Part shown: positions 35,604 through 43,980 of the stretch, piece by piece
How the letters are laid out: each line of letters begins with the position of its first letter
Position numbering within the stretch: position 1 is the stretch's first letter
Origin: Alicyclobacillus fastidiosus
Lineage (GTDB): Bacteria; Bacillota; Bacilli; Alicyclobacillales; Alicyclobacillaceae
Reading direction: 5' to 3'
Assembly: GCF_026651875.1 (NCBI RefSeq)
Contig: NZ_CP104067.1
Location: 3,834,501 to 3,898,500 of the forward strand
Length of the DNA stretch: 64,000 nt
Notes under the pieces: model-generated
Database searches by the model: none
What the model saw: the letters and a program-made list of their open reading frames with translations, nothing else
What the model was told of the DNA's origin: nothing
Program-made: the position numbers and the translations under genes

Positions 35604-36379
35604 TGTGCCCCCTTTTGCTTCGAACCGGCACCTTGATTGTCAAAAGGTGTATAAAGATACGGTGGCGATCCACTCAAGTCGATGTTCCCGGGTTGGTACC
35701 CTTTCTGAATAAAATACTGAACGGCGGAATGCATGGCATTCAGGCTCCCGGCAAGTCCCTCTGTGTCGCACGTGACGACGAATTGGTTGTCGAGGTAGAG
35801 GGAAACCGTCCCGTCGCCGTTGACGTGGAACTCGGACACATCGGTGAGTTCGCCTGCATCAACACCCGTCAATTGCTTGCAAATCGCGGATACGGCAGGA
35901 CTGACAGCTTGTCCTAACGTCACGTGAGCCTGTGTCGACGTGACGATGGGGGTCGCCAACCCGTCCTTTGGAGCCGCCTCTTGATACACGACGCCATTGT
36001 TCAGCAGCTGATAGAATTTGCCCGACGTTTCGTATACGGCTACGATTTGACGTTCGCGTACAGTGACATGAATGGTGCCTTGCAACCAATCTGTCGACAG
36101 ACTGACCGATTGAATCATGGGCTCCATGGAAGTGATGTGGCTCGCGACGTGTCCACCATTTACTTGCCAAAGGCTTTGACCTTTGTGCAATCCACTGTCC
36201 GAAATGACGCGGTCTGCTGGAATGGTCGTGTTTCCAGAGACGGTCATCGAGCGGATGCGCGTGAGTGGTGACTCGAGCAAAACGACAACGCCAATAAACG
36301 CAAAAAAACCGATGACGATCTTTCGGTTGCGGGATTTGCGTCGCTGTCTGTCCGCTGGCGTCAGGGCCACTTGCGGCAT
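35600..36379 (-). CDS. divIB: Cell division protein DivIB/FtsQ
   Basis: A bitopic divisome protein that acts with FtsL and DivIC to control septal synthesis. The 259-residue product has a basic cytoplasmic head (DRQRRKSRNRK), one membrane helix (IVIGFFAFIGVVVLLE), then a POTRA domain (LTRIRSMTVSGNTTIPADRV) and the beta domain. ATG 36379 follows AAGGA by 9 bases; the frame is open 29 codons upstream but without a better start. A 135-base GC-rich gap with two small hairpins separates it from murA. Confidence 0.9.
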   Translation of the reverse strand: MPQVALTPADRQRRKSRNRKIVIGFFAFIGVVVLLESPLTRIRSMTVSGNTTIPADRVISDSGLHKGQSLWQVNGGHVASHITSMEPMIQSVSLSTDWLQGTIHVTVRERQIVAVYETSGKFYQLLNNGVVYQEAAPKDGLATPIVTSTQAHVTLGQAVSPAVSAICKQLTGVDAGELTDVSEFHVNGDGTVSLYLDNQFVVTCDTEGLAGSLNAMHSAVQYFIQKGYQPGNIDLSGSPPYLYTPFDNQGAGSKQKGAQ

Positions 36380-36514
36380 GACTTCACGTCCTTTGATGAA
36401 GGTTGTCCAAAACGGCCGAAGGCGCTTTGGCCAGGGCATCATGAGATGTCGGGCGCGCTCGGCCATGCGCCCGTGCAGCGGAGGTCATCTCCGCCGCCAG
36501 GGCGCAAAGTCGGT

Positions 36515-37771
36515 TCACAGTGAAACGCGCTCGCTGCGCGCACCGAGCATAGCCAGGTGCTCCTCAATCGACTGATATCCCCGGTCGATGTGTTTGACTC
36601 CATCCACTTCTGTTGTGCCATCTGCCATCAACGCTGCAACCAGCAGCGCGGCACCGCCGCGCAAATCGCTGGCTGTCACCCGAGCGCCGGACAGGGTGGG
36701 CACACCGCGCACCACAGCGGTTCGCATGTCGACAGCGATGTCGGCACCCATGCGTTTCAACTCATCAACATGTTTGAAGCGGGCCTCAAAAACACTTTCG
36801 TGAATGACGCTCGTGCCAGATGATGTGGTCAAAAGGGCCATAAAAGGCGCCTGTAGGTCAGTTGGAAAACCCGGGAATGGAGCGGTCCGAAAATCGACTG
36901 CCTGAGGGGTCTCGTCACATTTGACCGTAATTATATCACGGTCTACGTCCACTCGGACACCAGTGTCGCGCAGTTTTTGGACGATGGCACCGAGATGATT
37001 CAAGCGTGCCCCAAGCACCGTGACCTCTCCCCGCGTCGCTGCAGCAGCCAACAGCAACGTACCCGTGACAATCCGATCCGGAATAATTTGGTACGTAGTG
37101 TCGTGAAGATGCGAGCACCCGTGAATGACGACGGTGTCACTCCCCGCCCCGTCGATGGCTGCGCCGCTGGCCATCAGAAACTGCGCCAAATCCTCGACTT
37201 CGGGCTCCCGCGCCGCGTTCTCGATCACTGTGACCCCGTCTGCCAGTGCCGCGGCCATCATCAGGTTCTCCGTCGCACCCACACTCGGAAAGTCAAGCGT
37301 GATGGACGTCCCTACAAGTCGCCGGGCGGAGCAGCGAATGTAGCCGTGTCGTTCTTCGATTTTTGCGCCAAGCTGCCGCATTCCGTGCAAGTGGTAATCA
37401 ATCGGGCGCTGCCCGATCACACAGCCCCCCGGCTTCGACAAGGTCACATCACCAAATCGAGCCAACAGTGGGCCCATTAGGAAAATGGACGAACGCATAC
37501 GCTGCATCAGATCTGCCGGCACGTTTGTGCTATGGATGGAAGAAGCGTCGACTTCGACACTGGTAGTGCTGTACCACCGCACGCGAGCGCCAAGCTGTTC
37601 GAGAATTTGCATCATCACTCGAACGTCCTCGAGATTCGGGACGTCCTCGATGACACTCGTCCCCGCCGCCATGACGGTGGCGGCTAAGATCGGCAATGCG
37701 GCATTCTTCGCTCCATATACGCGCGTTTCACCACGAATCGGTACACCACCCTGTATGCGTAACAAATCCAC
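36515..37771 (-). CDS. murA: UDP-N-acetylglucosamine 1-carboxyvinyltransferase
   Basis: First committed step of peptidoglycan synthesis, transferring enolpyruvate to UDP-GlcNAc. The 418-residue product has GAKNAALPILAA and the catalytic-loop cysteine in GGCVIGQRPIDYH (about residue 117), so fosfomycin sensitivity is predicted. FPTDLQAPFMAL and GGAALLVAAL are further family segments. GTG 37771 is 8 bases after GGAGG and 5 bases after the murB stop; the GTG three codons earlier lies within the ribosome site. Bacilli often have two MurA copies; only this one is in the window. Confidence 0.95.
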   Translation of the reverse strand: MDLLRIQGGVPIRGETRVYGAKNAALPILAATVMAAGTSVIEDVPNLEDVRVMMQILEQLGARVRWYSTTSVEVDASSIHSTNVPADLMQRMRSSIFLMGPLLARFGDVTLSKPGGCVIGQRPIDYHLHGMRQLGAKIEERHGYIRCSARRLVGTSITLDFPSVGATENLMMAAALADGVTVIENAAREPEVEDLAQFLMASGAAIDGAGSDTVVIHGCSHLHDTTYQIIPDRIVTGTLLLAAAATRGEVTVLGARLNHLGAIVQKLRDTGVRVDVDRDIITVKCDETPQAVDFRTAPFPGFPTDLQAPFMALLTTSSGTSVIHESVFEARFKHVDELKRMGADIAVDMRTAVVRGVPTLSGARVTASDLRGGAALLVAALMADGTTEVDGVKHIDRGYQSIEEHLAMLGARSERVSL

Positions 37772-37776
37772 ACCCG

Positions 37777-38700
37777 TCACCTCCCTGAGGCCGGTTCACC
37801 CAAAAAGCGGACCTCAGTTTCCAAATCGATCCCAAACTTATCGCGGATCGTCATCTGGGCGTGGCGGATTAGCCAAAGCACATCTTCCGCCTTTGCATCT
37901 CCGCAATTAATAATGAAGTTGGCGTGCTTTTCGCTGATTTGAGCGCCTCCGTGACGAAGTCCTTTGAGGCCTGCCGTTTCAATCAGATGACCGGCGTGCG
38001 TCCCCTCTGGATTCCGAAACACCGAACCGCAGTTCGGCCACGACAGCGGTTGTGATCCCGCCCGGCGCGCAGACCACCCCTTCACCTTCGCCATCAAGGC
38101 GTCGCGGTCGCCCTCGACCAGGTCAAAACGCGCCCGCACCACAATTCCTGGGTGATCTTTCAAGATGCTGTAGCGGTATCCAAAGTGCAGGTCGGCATTC
38201 GCATAGCGGTGAATATCGCCCTTGGCATCCATGACATCCGCCCACGTGAGAACTTCGCACGTCTCTCGCCCGTAGGCGCCTGCGTTCATCATCACGGCAC
38301 CACCGACGGTGCCAGGTATTCCAGTGGCGAACTCCAATCCCGAAAGTCCGTGGCGGACGGCGATGTTGGCGGCAGATACATACGAACGGCCCGCCATCGC
38401 GACCACCGACGTCCCATCGACTTGAATGTCACCAAATCCGTCGTGAAGTTTTACGACGACACCGCGTATGCCACCGTCAAGCACGAGTGCGTTCGAACCT
38501 CGACCAATCACCGTCACCGGCAGGTTCAGTTCGTTCGCCGCCCGTACCGCACCTTGAAGCTCACCCTCGGTCGTCGGCACAACCAGCGCATCAGCTGGAC
38601 CACCGATTCGCCAGGTCGTATGATTCGCCATCGACTCATTGAGGCGAACATCCTTCACCCCATACGACGAGAAGACTGGCAACAACGTTTCAGAGACCAT
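37777..38700 (-). CDS. murB: UDP-N-acetylenolpyruvoylglucosamine reductase
   Basis: NADPH- and FAD-dependent enzyme that completes UDP-MurNAc. The 307-residue product has the FAD-binding segments NHTTWRIGGPADALVVP and VIGRGSNALVLDGGIRG, GIPGTVGGAVMMNAGAYG, and the catalytic serine region GSVFRNPEG. ATG 38700 has GGAGG 7 bases upstream. It follows a 461-base gap after murG and possibly has its own promoter. murB-murA-divIB is a common Firmicute order. Confidence 0.95.
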   Translation of the reverse strand: MVSETLLPVFSSYGVKDVRLNESMANHTTWRIGGPADALVVPTTEGELQGAVRAANELNLPVTVIGRGSNALVLDGGIRGVVVKLHDGFGDIQVDGTSVVAMAGRSYVSAANIAVRHGLSGLEFATGIPGTVGGAVMMNAGAYGRETCEVLTWADVMDAKGDIHRYANADLHFGYRYSILKDHPGIVVRARFDLVEGDRDALMAKVKGWSARRAGSQPLSWPNCGSVFRNPEGTHAGHLIETAGLKGLRHGGAQISEKHANFIINCGDAKAEDVLWLIRHAQMTIRDKFGIDLETEVRFLGEPASGR

Positions 38701-38844
38701 GCGCGAACCTCCATTATTGATATTCCCCACACGCCTACGCCCAGGTTCCGCATGGCATCATATGCGTGCGCGGGCAAACTGTGCGGATGCACAATGTCAG
38801 CGTAAAATGACCGCATCCTAGCTCGTATCACGCGCAGATGCTGG

Positions 38845-38872
38845 TATGTACACGTGAAAGTGGCACGGTCAA
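38845..38872 (-). promoter_or_regulatory. Possible sigma-A promoter of murB
   Basis: TTGACC (38872-38867) and TACATA (38850-38845) are 16 bases apart on the minus strand, about 145 bases before murB. The -35 is good; the -10 is weak. Confidence 0.35.
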
Positions 38873-39058
38873 CTGCCCCGTGCACTGCTGTACCCTATTG
38901 TATCCCAACCTTGTAAGAAGGAAAGGCTCCGCTTTGCGAACCTTCTATGACGATTCGGCCCCGAATCGGGGTGGATGAGGAAAGTAAGGATGGGCAGGGG
39001 ATGCGGCCGCGAGCGATTGCAATTGGGCCAGATACCGTATGCGCCGCTAAAGAACGGC

Positions 39059-39087
39059 GAAATGGGCGGCCTGACACCGCCCATTTC
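39059..39087 (-). terminator. Perfect 11-bp hairpin after murG, terminator-like
   Basis: GAAATGGGCGG and CCGCCCATTTC pair perfectly around a 7-base loop, 75 bases after murG. The minus-strand tail is GCCGTTCTTT, so the T run is delayed and termination may be partial. Confidence 0.45.
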
Positions 39088-39152
39088 CTTTGCGTGCGCG
39101 ATTTGGGAATCGCCCATTGCAGCGGGCCTTCGAGGGTCACAGGTCTGCGCTG

Positions 39153-39172
39153 GCGCTCGCGTCAGCGAGCGC
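39153..39172 (-). repeat. Hairpin spanning the murG stop codon
   Basis: GCGCTCGC and GCGAGCGC form a perfect 8-bp stem around TGAC, which contains the murG stop codon. No T run follows, so it may protect the mRNA end rather than terminate. Confidence 0.5.
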
Positions 39173-40265
39173 GCGTCACGTCCATGACCAATTGGTAGAA
39201 CCGCTCGACCGCGTCTGGCGTGCCAAACGATTTGGCGGCACCCTTCATCGCGCGCAACGCGTCTTGCTGCATCTGGCGCTCGATGGCAGCCCACAGCGAA
39301 TCGGCCGAGAGATCCGCTTCGCGCAGGAGCGCCGCGGCTCCTTTATCGACGAGGCGCTTGGCGTTCTCCTCCTGATGGTTGGCCGTCACGTACGGGCTCG
39401 GAATCAGAATCGAAGCGATTCCAAGCGCCGAGATTTCGGCCAGCGTGCTGCTGCCCGCTCGGCTAATGAGCAAGTCGACGTGCGGCAAGAGGCTCGGCAT
39501 GTCGTAGATAAACGGAATGATGGACACGTTGTGGCTGAGGTCAGGTACAGATTGCTTGACGTGCTCGTAGTGACGGTCCCCTGTCACAAACAGCACGCGC
39601 CACTCCGGATGCTCGGCAAACTTCGGGAGGACCTCCGTCACCACCCGGTTGACCGACTCCGAACCGCGGCTTCCCAAGAAGATGAGAATCACTTTCTGGT
39701 CGCGGAGAATGCGGTATTCGTCACGCGCGCCGCGCACGGCGCCCGCATCCACTTGCAGCACCTCGCTCGCGCGTGGGTTGCCAGTCAGTTCGACGCGCTT
39801 GGCCTTAGCGAAAAAGCGTGCGCTGTCCGCAAAGGAAATCGCCACTGCGTCCGTGCGACCGGCGCAGAGCTGGTTGGTGAGTCCAGGCCTCGCGTTGCCT
39901 TCCCAGACAACGCTCGGGATGCGCAGGGAGTGCGCCGCGAAGATGACCGGGAGCGTCACAAAGCCGCCCGTGCCCACGACGACGTCCGGGCGCCAGCGCT
40001 TTAACAAACGCTTCGCTTGAAAGTAACCTCGCGCCGTCTTCAGGAGCGTGGAGACGGCGGCGAGCGACACCTGCCGTTTCAAACCCGCGGCTTCCACGGT
40101 CTCAAACGGCATGTCGAGTTTGCTGACGATAGATTGCTCGAGCCCCTGTGTCGTTCCGATGTAATAGGGCTCGAGTGATATCGCCTGGTCCTGCATATAG
40201 CGCCAAAGGGACAAAGCGGGATAAATGTGTCCGCCTGTCCCTCCGCCTGTAAATACAACTTTCAC
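39162..40265 (-). CDS. murG: UDP-GlcNAc transferase MurG (lipid II synthesis)
   Basis: Peripheral membrane glycosyltransferase that converts lipid I to lipid II. The 367-residue product begins VKVVFTGGGTGGHIYPALSL (family glycine loop), and has VGTGGFVTLP, GSRGSESVNRVV, SRAGSSTLAEISALGIASILIPSP (in parts) and HQEENAKRL. GTG 40265 follows GAGGTG by 5 bases. The open frame upstream for 161 codons lies over spoVE and is not coding. It is 29 bases after spoVE. Confidence 0.96.
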   Translation of the reverse strand: MKVVFTGGGTGGHIYPALSLWRYMQDQAISLEPYYIGTTQGLEQSIVSKLDMPFETVEAAGLKRQVSLAAVSTLLKTARGYFQAKRLLKRWRPDVVVGTGGFVTLPVIFAAHSLRIPSVVWEGNARPGLTNQLCAGRTDAVAISFADSARFFAKAKRVELTGNPRASEVLQVDAGAVRGARDEYRILRDQKVILIFLGSRGSESVNRVVTEVLPKFAEHPEWRVLFVTGDRHYEHVKQSVPDLSHNVSIIPFIYDMPSLLPHVDLLISRAGSSTLAEISALGIASILIPSPYVTANHQEENAKRLVDKGAAALLREADLSADSLWAAIERQMQQDALRAMKGAAKSFGTPDAVERFYQLVMDVTRAR

Positions 40266-40294
40266 GTGATCACCTCTGTCGAGGATGACGAAAC

Positions 40295-41416
40295 TCACCG
40301 ATGCGGAAACACGGCTTGCTTCGAGATATTCAACAGGATTCCAACGCCCGACAACATCAGGGTCAAAGAAGATCCGCCGTAGCTGATGAACGGCAACGTA
40401 ATGCCCGTCGCCGGCATCGACCCCGTCACGACTCCGATGTTGATGAGCACCTGCACAGCAATCATGCCAGTAATGCCGACCCCAAGTAAAGACCCAAACT
40501 CGTCTGGCGCGTAAATCGCCGTCCTGACGCCCCGCCACACGAGCACACCGAACAGCATAAGCAGCGCGAGCCCACCGAGAAAACCGAGTTCCTCGCCGAT
40601 GATGGAGAAGATGAAGTCGGTCTGCGGCTCTGGAAGGTACAGAAATTTCTGACGGCTGTTGCCGAGGCCGAGGCCGAGAATGCCACCGGATCCGAGTGCG
40701 TAGAGGGATTGGATGATCTGATACCCTTCCCCTTTCGGATACTTCCACGGGTCGATAAAGGCCACGATGCGCTGCATGCGATAGGGTGCTGCCGCCACCA
40801 GCCCGCCAAATGCGACGAGGCCGAGGCCGAAGAAGCCCCCTAAGTGCCGGATGCGCGTCCCGGCGGCAAACATCATCAAGAGCGTCGTTCCCATGATGAC
40901 GACACTCTGCCCTAAATCCGGCTCGAGCATAATCAGGCCGACCGCCGCGACGGCCGTGCCAAGAGGGGGAACGAAGCCGCGCCAGAACGACTGCATCCGG
41001 TCTCCCGCGTCACATAACATATGTGCGAGAAAGACAATCAGCCCAAGCTTCGCGAACTCCGAAGGCTGGATGCCAAGCGAGCCAAATCCGAGCCACGCCT
41101 TTGACCCACCCCGGTTTACACCGATGATAAGTACCAGCACCAGCATCGCGAAGCTGGCGATGGCCAACTTCGCGGCGTGCTGGCGCAACTTGTGGTAGTC
41201 GTAACGGGCGAACCACATCATTGCGATGACGCCGAGAATAGCCCAGATCAGCTGCCGCTTCGGGTAAAAGAAGGGATCGTCAAACTTGTTGGCCGCGATG
41301 ATGGATGAAGCGCTGTAGACCATGACGATGCCAAGACACAGAAGCATGATGATCACGCCGACGATAACCAAGTCGAATGAACTTCCCGATGTGTTAGACG
41401 TGCGGGATCGAAGCAC
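40295..41416 (-). CDS. spoVE: SEDS-family peptidoglycan polymerase SpoVE/FtsW
   Basis: Membrane glycosyltransferase that polymerises lipid II together with a class B PBP. The 373-residue product has about ten membrane segments and SEDS motifs: GIQPSEFAKL, the catalytic aspartate in EPDLGQS, PEPQTDFIFSIIGEELGF and FISYGGSS. Its place between murD and murG equals B. subtilis spoVE, which makes spore cortex with SpoVD. A separate ftsW may exist elsewhere, so a vegetative role is not excluded. GTG 41416 follows GGAGG. A short element shared with the spoVD upstream region precedes it. Confidence 0.9.
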   Translation of the reverse strand: MLRSRTSNTSGSSFDLVIVGVIIMLLCLGIVMVYSASSIIAANKFDDPFFYPKRQLIWAILGVIAMMWFARYDYHKLRQHAAKLAIASFAMLVLVLIIGVNRGGSKAWLGFGSLGIQPSEFAKLGLIVFLAHMLCDAGDRMQSFWRGFVPPLGTAVAAVGLIMLEPDLGQSVVIMGTTLLMMFAAGTRIRHLGGFFGLGLVAFGGLVAAAPYRMQRIVAFIDPWKYPKGEGYQIIQSLYALGSGGILGLGLGNSRQKFLYLPEPQTDFIFSIIGEELGFLGGLALLMLFGVLVWRGVRTAIYAPDEFGSLLGVGITGMIAVQVLINIGVVTGSMPATGITLPFISYGGSSLTLMLSGVGILLNISKQAVFPHR

Positions 41417-41433
41417 GGGTAATGCCCCTCCTC

Positions 41434-41462
41434 AAGCGCCGGAGGACGAGTGCCATAGCTCG
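41434..41462 (-). repeat. Shared intergenic element, copy upstream of spoVE
   Basis: The plus strand reads AAGCGCCGGAGGACGAG followed by TGCCATAGCTCG. The first part equals the spoVD copy at 47551-47566 except for one extra base; the second matches 9 of 12. Within this copy GAGGACGAG (41442-41450) also pairs with CTCGTCCTC (41459-41467) as a perfect 9-bp hairpin 26 bases before the spoVE start. Confidence 0.55.
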
Positions 41463-41574
41463 TCCTCGCCATGCGAACCTTAAGGTCCAAAGCGGGCGCG
41501 GCGAAGGTCAACGCGCCGCGCGGGCACCGCCGCCCTTTTTGGGCCACCGGTGCCGCCCCTCTTCGGACAACCTC

Positions 41575-42963
41575 TTAAAGTCTATGCACGGCTTCTTTGA
41601 ACATGCTTCCCCGCACTTCAAACGACGTAAACATATCCCAGCTCGCGCACGCCGGTGAGAGCAGCACCACGTCCCCTGTGACGGCCCGCTGTTTCGCCGC
41701 GGCGACCGCTTCGTCCAGCGAAGAGACGAGCGTGACGTCCTCGATACCTGCAAGCGCACAGGCCTTTGCAATCTTCTCCTTCGTCTCGCCGAGCAGAATG
41801 GCCGCCTTTACGCGACCTCGTAAATCCGGAACGAGGTCTTCGAAGGAAATGCCCCTGTCCAGTCCCCCAGCAATCCACACGACATCTTTTGGGAACGCGT
41901 GCAACGCCTGCTTACAAGCGTCCGGGTTGGTCGCCTTCGAATCGTTGTAGAAACGAATGCCGTCGACCGTGCGAACCAATTCCAAACGGTGTTCCACACC
42001 CTGAAAGTTGCGCGCGACATGGCGAATCGCGTCGTCAAAAGCGCCGGCCGCCTGCGCCATTGCCGCCGCCGCGAGCAGATTCTGAAGGTTGTGCCGCCCC
42101 TTGAGCGCGACCTCCTCGACCGGCAGGAGAACGCGGTGCGCGCCGTTTTTCACGAGGACGATATTCCCCTCGACCAATGCGGCGCCGTGCTCAAAGTCCA
42201 GTTGCTCTGTGCTAAACCAGTGAACATCCGCCGTGAGCGATGTGGCACCCTCTGCGACCAGCGGTTGGTCCCGGTTCAGCACCGCCACGTCGCCTGCCTC
42301 CATGTTCCGAAACATTCTCCACTTGGCCGCCTGGTACTCTTCAAACGTCCCGTGGTAGTCCAAGTGGGCCGGATAGAAGTTGAGCAACGCTGCGATGCGC
42401 GGGTGGAACCACTCCGTCCCAAGCAGTTGAAAACTCGAGAGTTCGAGCACAATCGGCTGCTCGCGACGGACGGAATCGACGAGCCCGGACACCACCGTTC
42501 CGATGTTCCCTGCGACGACCGGCTGCATCTTCGCCGCGTCCAGCATCTCTCCCACCAGTGTCGTGGTCGTGGTCTTGCCATTCGACCCGGTGATAGAATA
42601 TATCGGCGAGTTGGTATACCAACTTGCGATTTCGATCTCCGTGAAAATAGGGATGCCTCTCTCCTGAGCCCTCGCAATGAGTGGCATGTGATACGGGATT
42701 CCAGGGTTTTTTACAATAAACAGCCAGGATTGTTCCAATAATGACAGTGGGTGATCCCCAAACACAAAACGAACGCCTGCACGTTCCAGGCGTTCGAGTG
42801 TTTCATCTGAGTCGGGGCGTGCAAGACGGTCGTTGACCGTCACCGAAAAGCCGTGGCGCGTCAACAACTCGGCAGCGGCAGCGCCACTTCGCGCATAACC
42901 GATGACCAAGACAGAACCTTTGTTGCGAAACCATTCGTCGCGAGTAGTACGATTCAGACTCAT
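41575..42963 (-). CDS. murD: UDP-N-acetylmuramoylalanine-D-glutamate ligase
   Basis: Adds D-glutamate to UDP-MurNAc-L-alanine. The 462-residue product has the N-terminal nucleotide domain (VLVIGYARSGAAAAELL), the ATP loop TGSNGKTTTTTLVGEM, ELSSFQL, YNDSKATNPD (carbamylated-lysine region neighbours) and the C-terminal LSPACASWDMF. ATG 42963 follows AAAGGATGA. It follows mraY by 36 bases. The 158-base gap after it holds GC-rich hairpins without a clear T run. Confidence 0.96.
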   Translation of the reverse strand: MSLNRTTRDEWFRNKGSVLVIGYARSGAAAAELLTRHGFSVTVNDRLARPDSDETLERLERAGVRFVFGDHPLSLLEQSWLFIVKNPGIPYHMPLIARAQERGIPIFTEIEIASWYTNSPIYSITGSNGKTTTTTLVGEMLDAAKMQPVVAGNIGTVVSGLVDSVRREQPIVLELSSFQLLGTEWFHPRIAALLNFYPAHLDYHGTFEEYQAAKWRMFRNMEAGDVAVLNRDQPLVAEGATSLTADVHWFSTEQLDFEHGAALVEGNIVLVKNGAHRVLLPVEEVALKGRHNLQNLLAAAAMAQAAGAFDDAIRHVARNFQGVEHRLELVRTVDGIRFYNDSKATNPDACKQALHAFPKDVVWIAGGLDRGISFEDLVPDLRGRVKAAILLGETKEKIAKACALAGIEDVTLVSSLDEAVAAAKQRAVTGDVVLLSPACASWDMFTSFEVRGSMFKEAVHRL

Positions 42964-42999
42964 TTATCTTCATCCTTTGTTCATGCATGTGTAGACGCG

Positions 43000-43968
43000 T
43001 CAATGAGAGACCAGTGCAAGCGTTCCAAATGCGCAAATGAAGGCGGCCAACCAAAACACCAAAACGACTTCCCACTCTGACCAACCACCGAGCTCGAAGT
43101 GGTGGTGAATGGGGCTCATTCGGAACACTCGGCGCCCGAACGTCTTGTATGAAAAAACTTGAATCAGCACCGACAGCGCCTCGATGACGAAGACCAACCC
43201 GAACAGGACCAGGGCCAGTTCACTGTGCGTCAAGACGGCAACCATGGCCAGCCCGCCACCGATAGCGAGTGATCCGGTGTCGCCCATGAAGACTTTCGCG
43301 GGGTGGCGATTGAATGCGAGGAAGCCGGCTAACGCCCCAACCATCGCGGCACAGAACAAGGCCACGTCGTAGTTCGTATGCCAGTATGCGTAAACAGCAT
43401 ACGCCGCAAACACCATGATCGCGCAACCGGATAACAATCCGTCGAGACCATCGGTCAAATTGACCGCATTTGTGGTACCGACCAGGACAATCAACAAAAA
43501 GAGGACGTAGAAGATGCCAAGCGGCACTACCCAGTTGCTAAACGGGATATGCACGCCAAACGAGTGGTCATCCCCTTGTTCAAACCACAGCAAAACGAAT
43601 AAGAGAATGGTCACAATGCCTTGAAACAGCAGCTTTTGCTTCGCTGTCAAACCGAGGTTTCGCTTCTTGACAATTTTGATGAAGTCGTCCGCAAACCCAA
43701 TCAGTCCAAAGCCGACGGTCGCCAGAAGCAACATCAGCGTATCCAAGCTCCCAAACGCAAACTTCAAGGTCGTGAGGATGACTGCGAGCAGGATGATGAC
43801 ACCGCCCATCGTCGGGGTCCCCGCCTTCGCCTTGTGGTGCTGTGGCCCTTCTTCGCGAATGGATTGACCAAATTTGAGACGGTGTAAAAGTGGAATCGAG
43901 ATCGGGCCTAGCAGCAGTGCGATGGCAAAGGCCGCAATCGCCGTGAAAAATAGAGCTCGTAAGTCCAA
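43000..43968 (-). CDS. mraY: Phospho-N-acetylmuramoyl-pentapeptide transferase
   Basis: Integral membrane enzyme that makes lipid I from UDP-MurNAc-pentapeptide and undecaprenyl phosphate. The 322-residue product has about ten helices and the magnesium aspartates FADDFIKI, TNAVNLTDGLDGL and VFMGDTGS, then MSPIHHHFEL. TTG 43968 has AGGAGG 8 bases upstream; the TAG stop of murE forms part of that ribosome site, so translation is probably coupled. Confidence 0.96.
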   Translation of the reverse strand: MDLRALFFTAIAAFAIALLLGPISIPLLHRLKFGQSIREEGPQHHKAKAGTPTMGGVIILLAVILTTLKFAFGSLDTLMLLLATVGFGLIGFADDFIKIVKKRNLGLTAKQKLLFQGIVTILLFVLLWFEQGDDHSFGVHIPFSNWVVPLGIFYVLFLLIVLVGTTNAVNLTDGLDGLLSGCAIMVFAAYAVYAYWHTNYDVALFCAAMVGALAGFLAFNRHPAKVFMGDTGSLAIGGGLAMVAVLTHSELALVLFGLVFVIEALSVLIQVFSYKTFGRRVFRMSPIHHHFELGGWSEWEVVLVFWLAAFICAFGTLALVSH

Positions 43969-43980
43969 CCTGAGTGCCTC

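Larger units (their letters stand above)
38701..39161. other. 461-base gap between murG and murB without a gene
   Basis: The longest non-coding stretch in the window. No open frame here has a convincing ribosome site or recognisable product. It holds several perfect hairpins (listed separately), a short GATTCGG/CCGAATC palindrome near 38951-38967, and a possible promoter for murB. This suggests that transcription is partly ended after murG and restarted before murB. Confidence 0.6.

Noticed and set aside
41500..41574. Terminator after murD
   Set aside because: GGCACCG/CGGTGCC pairing is present with T and A runs in the loop, but no T run follows the stem in either direction.
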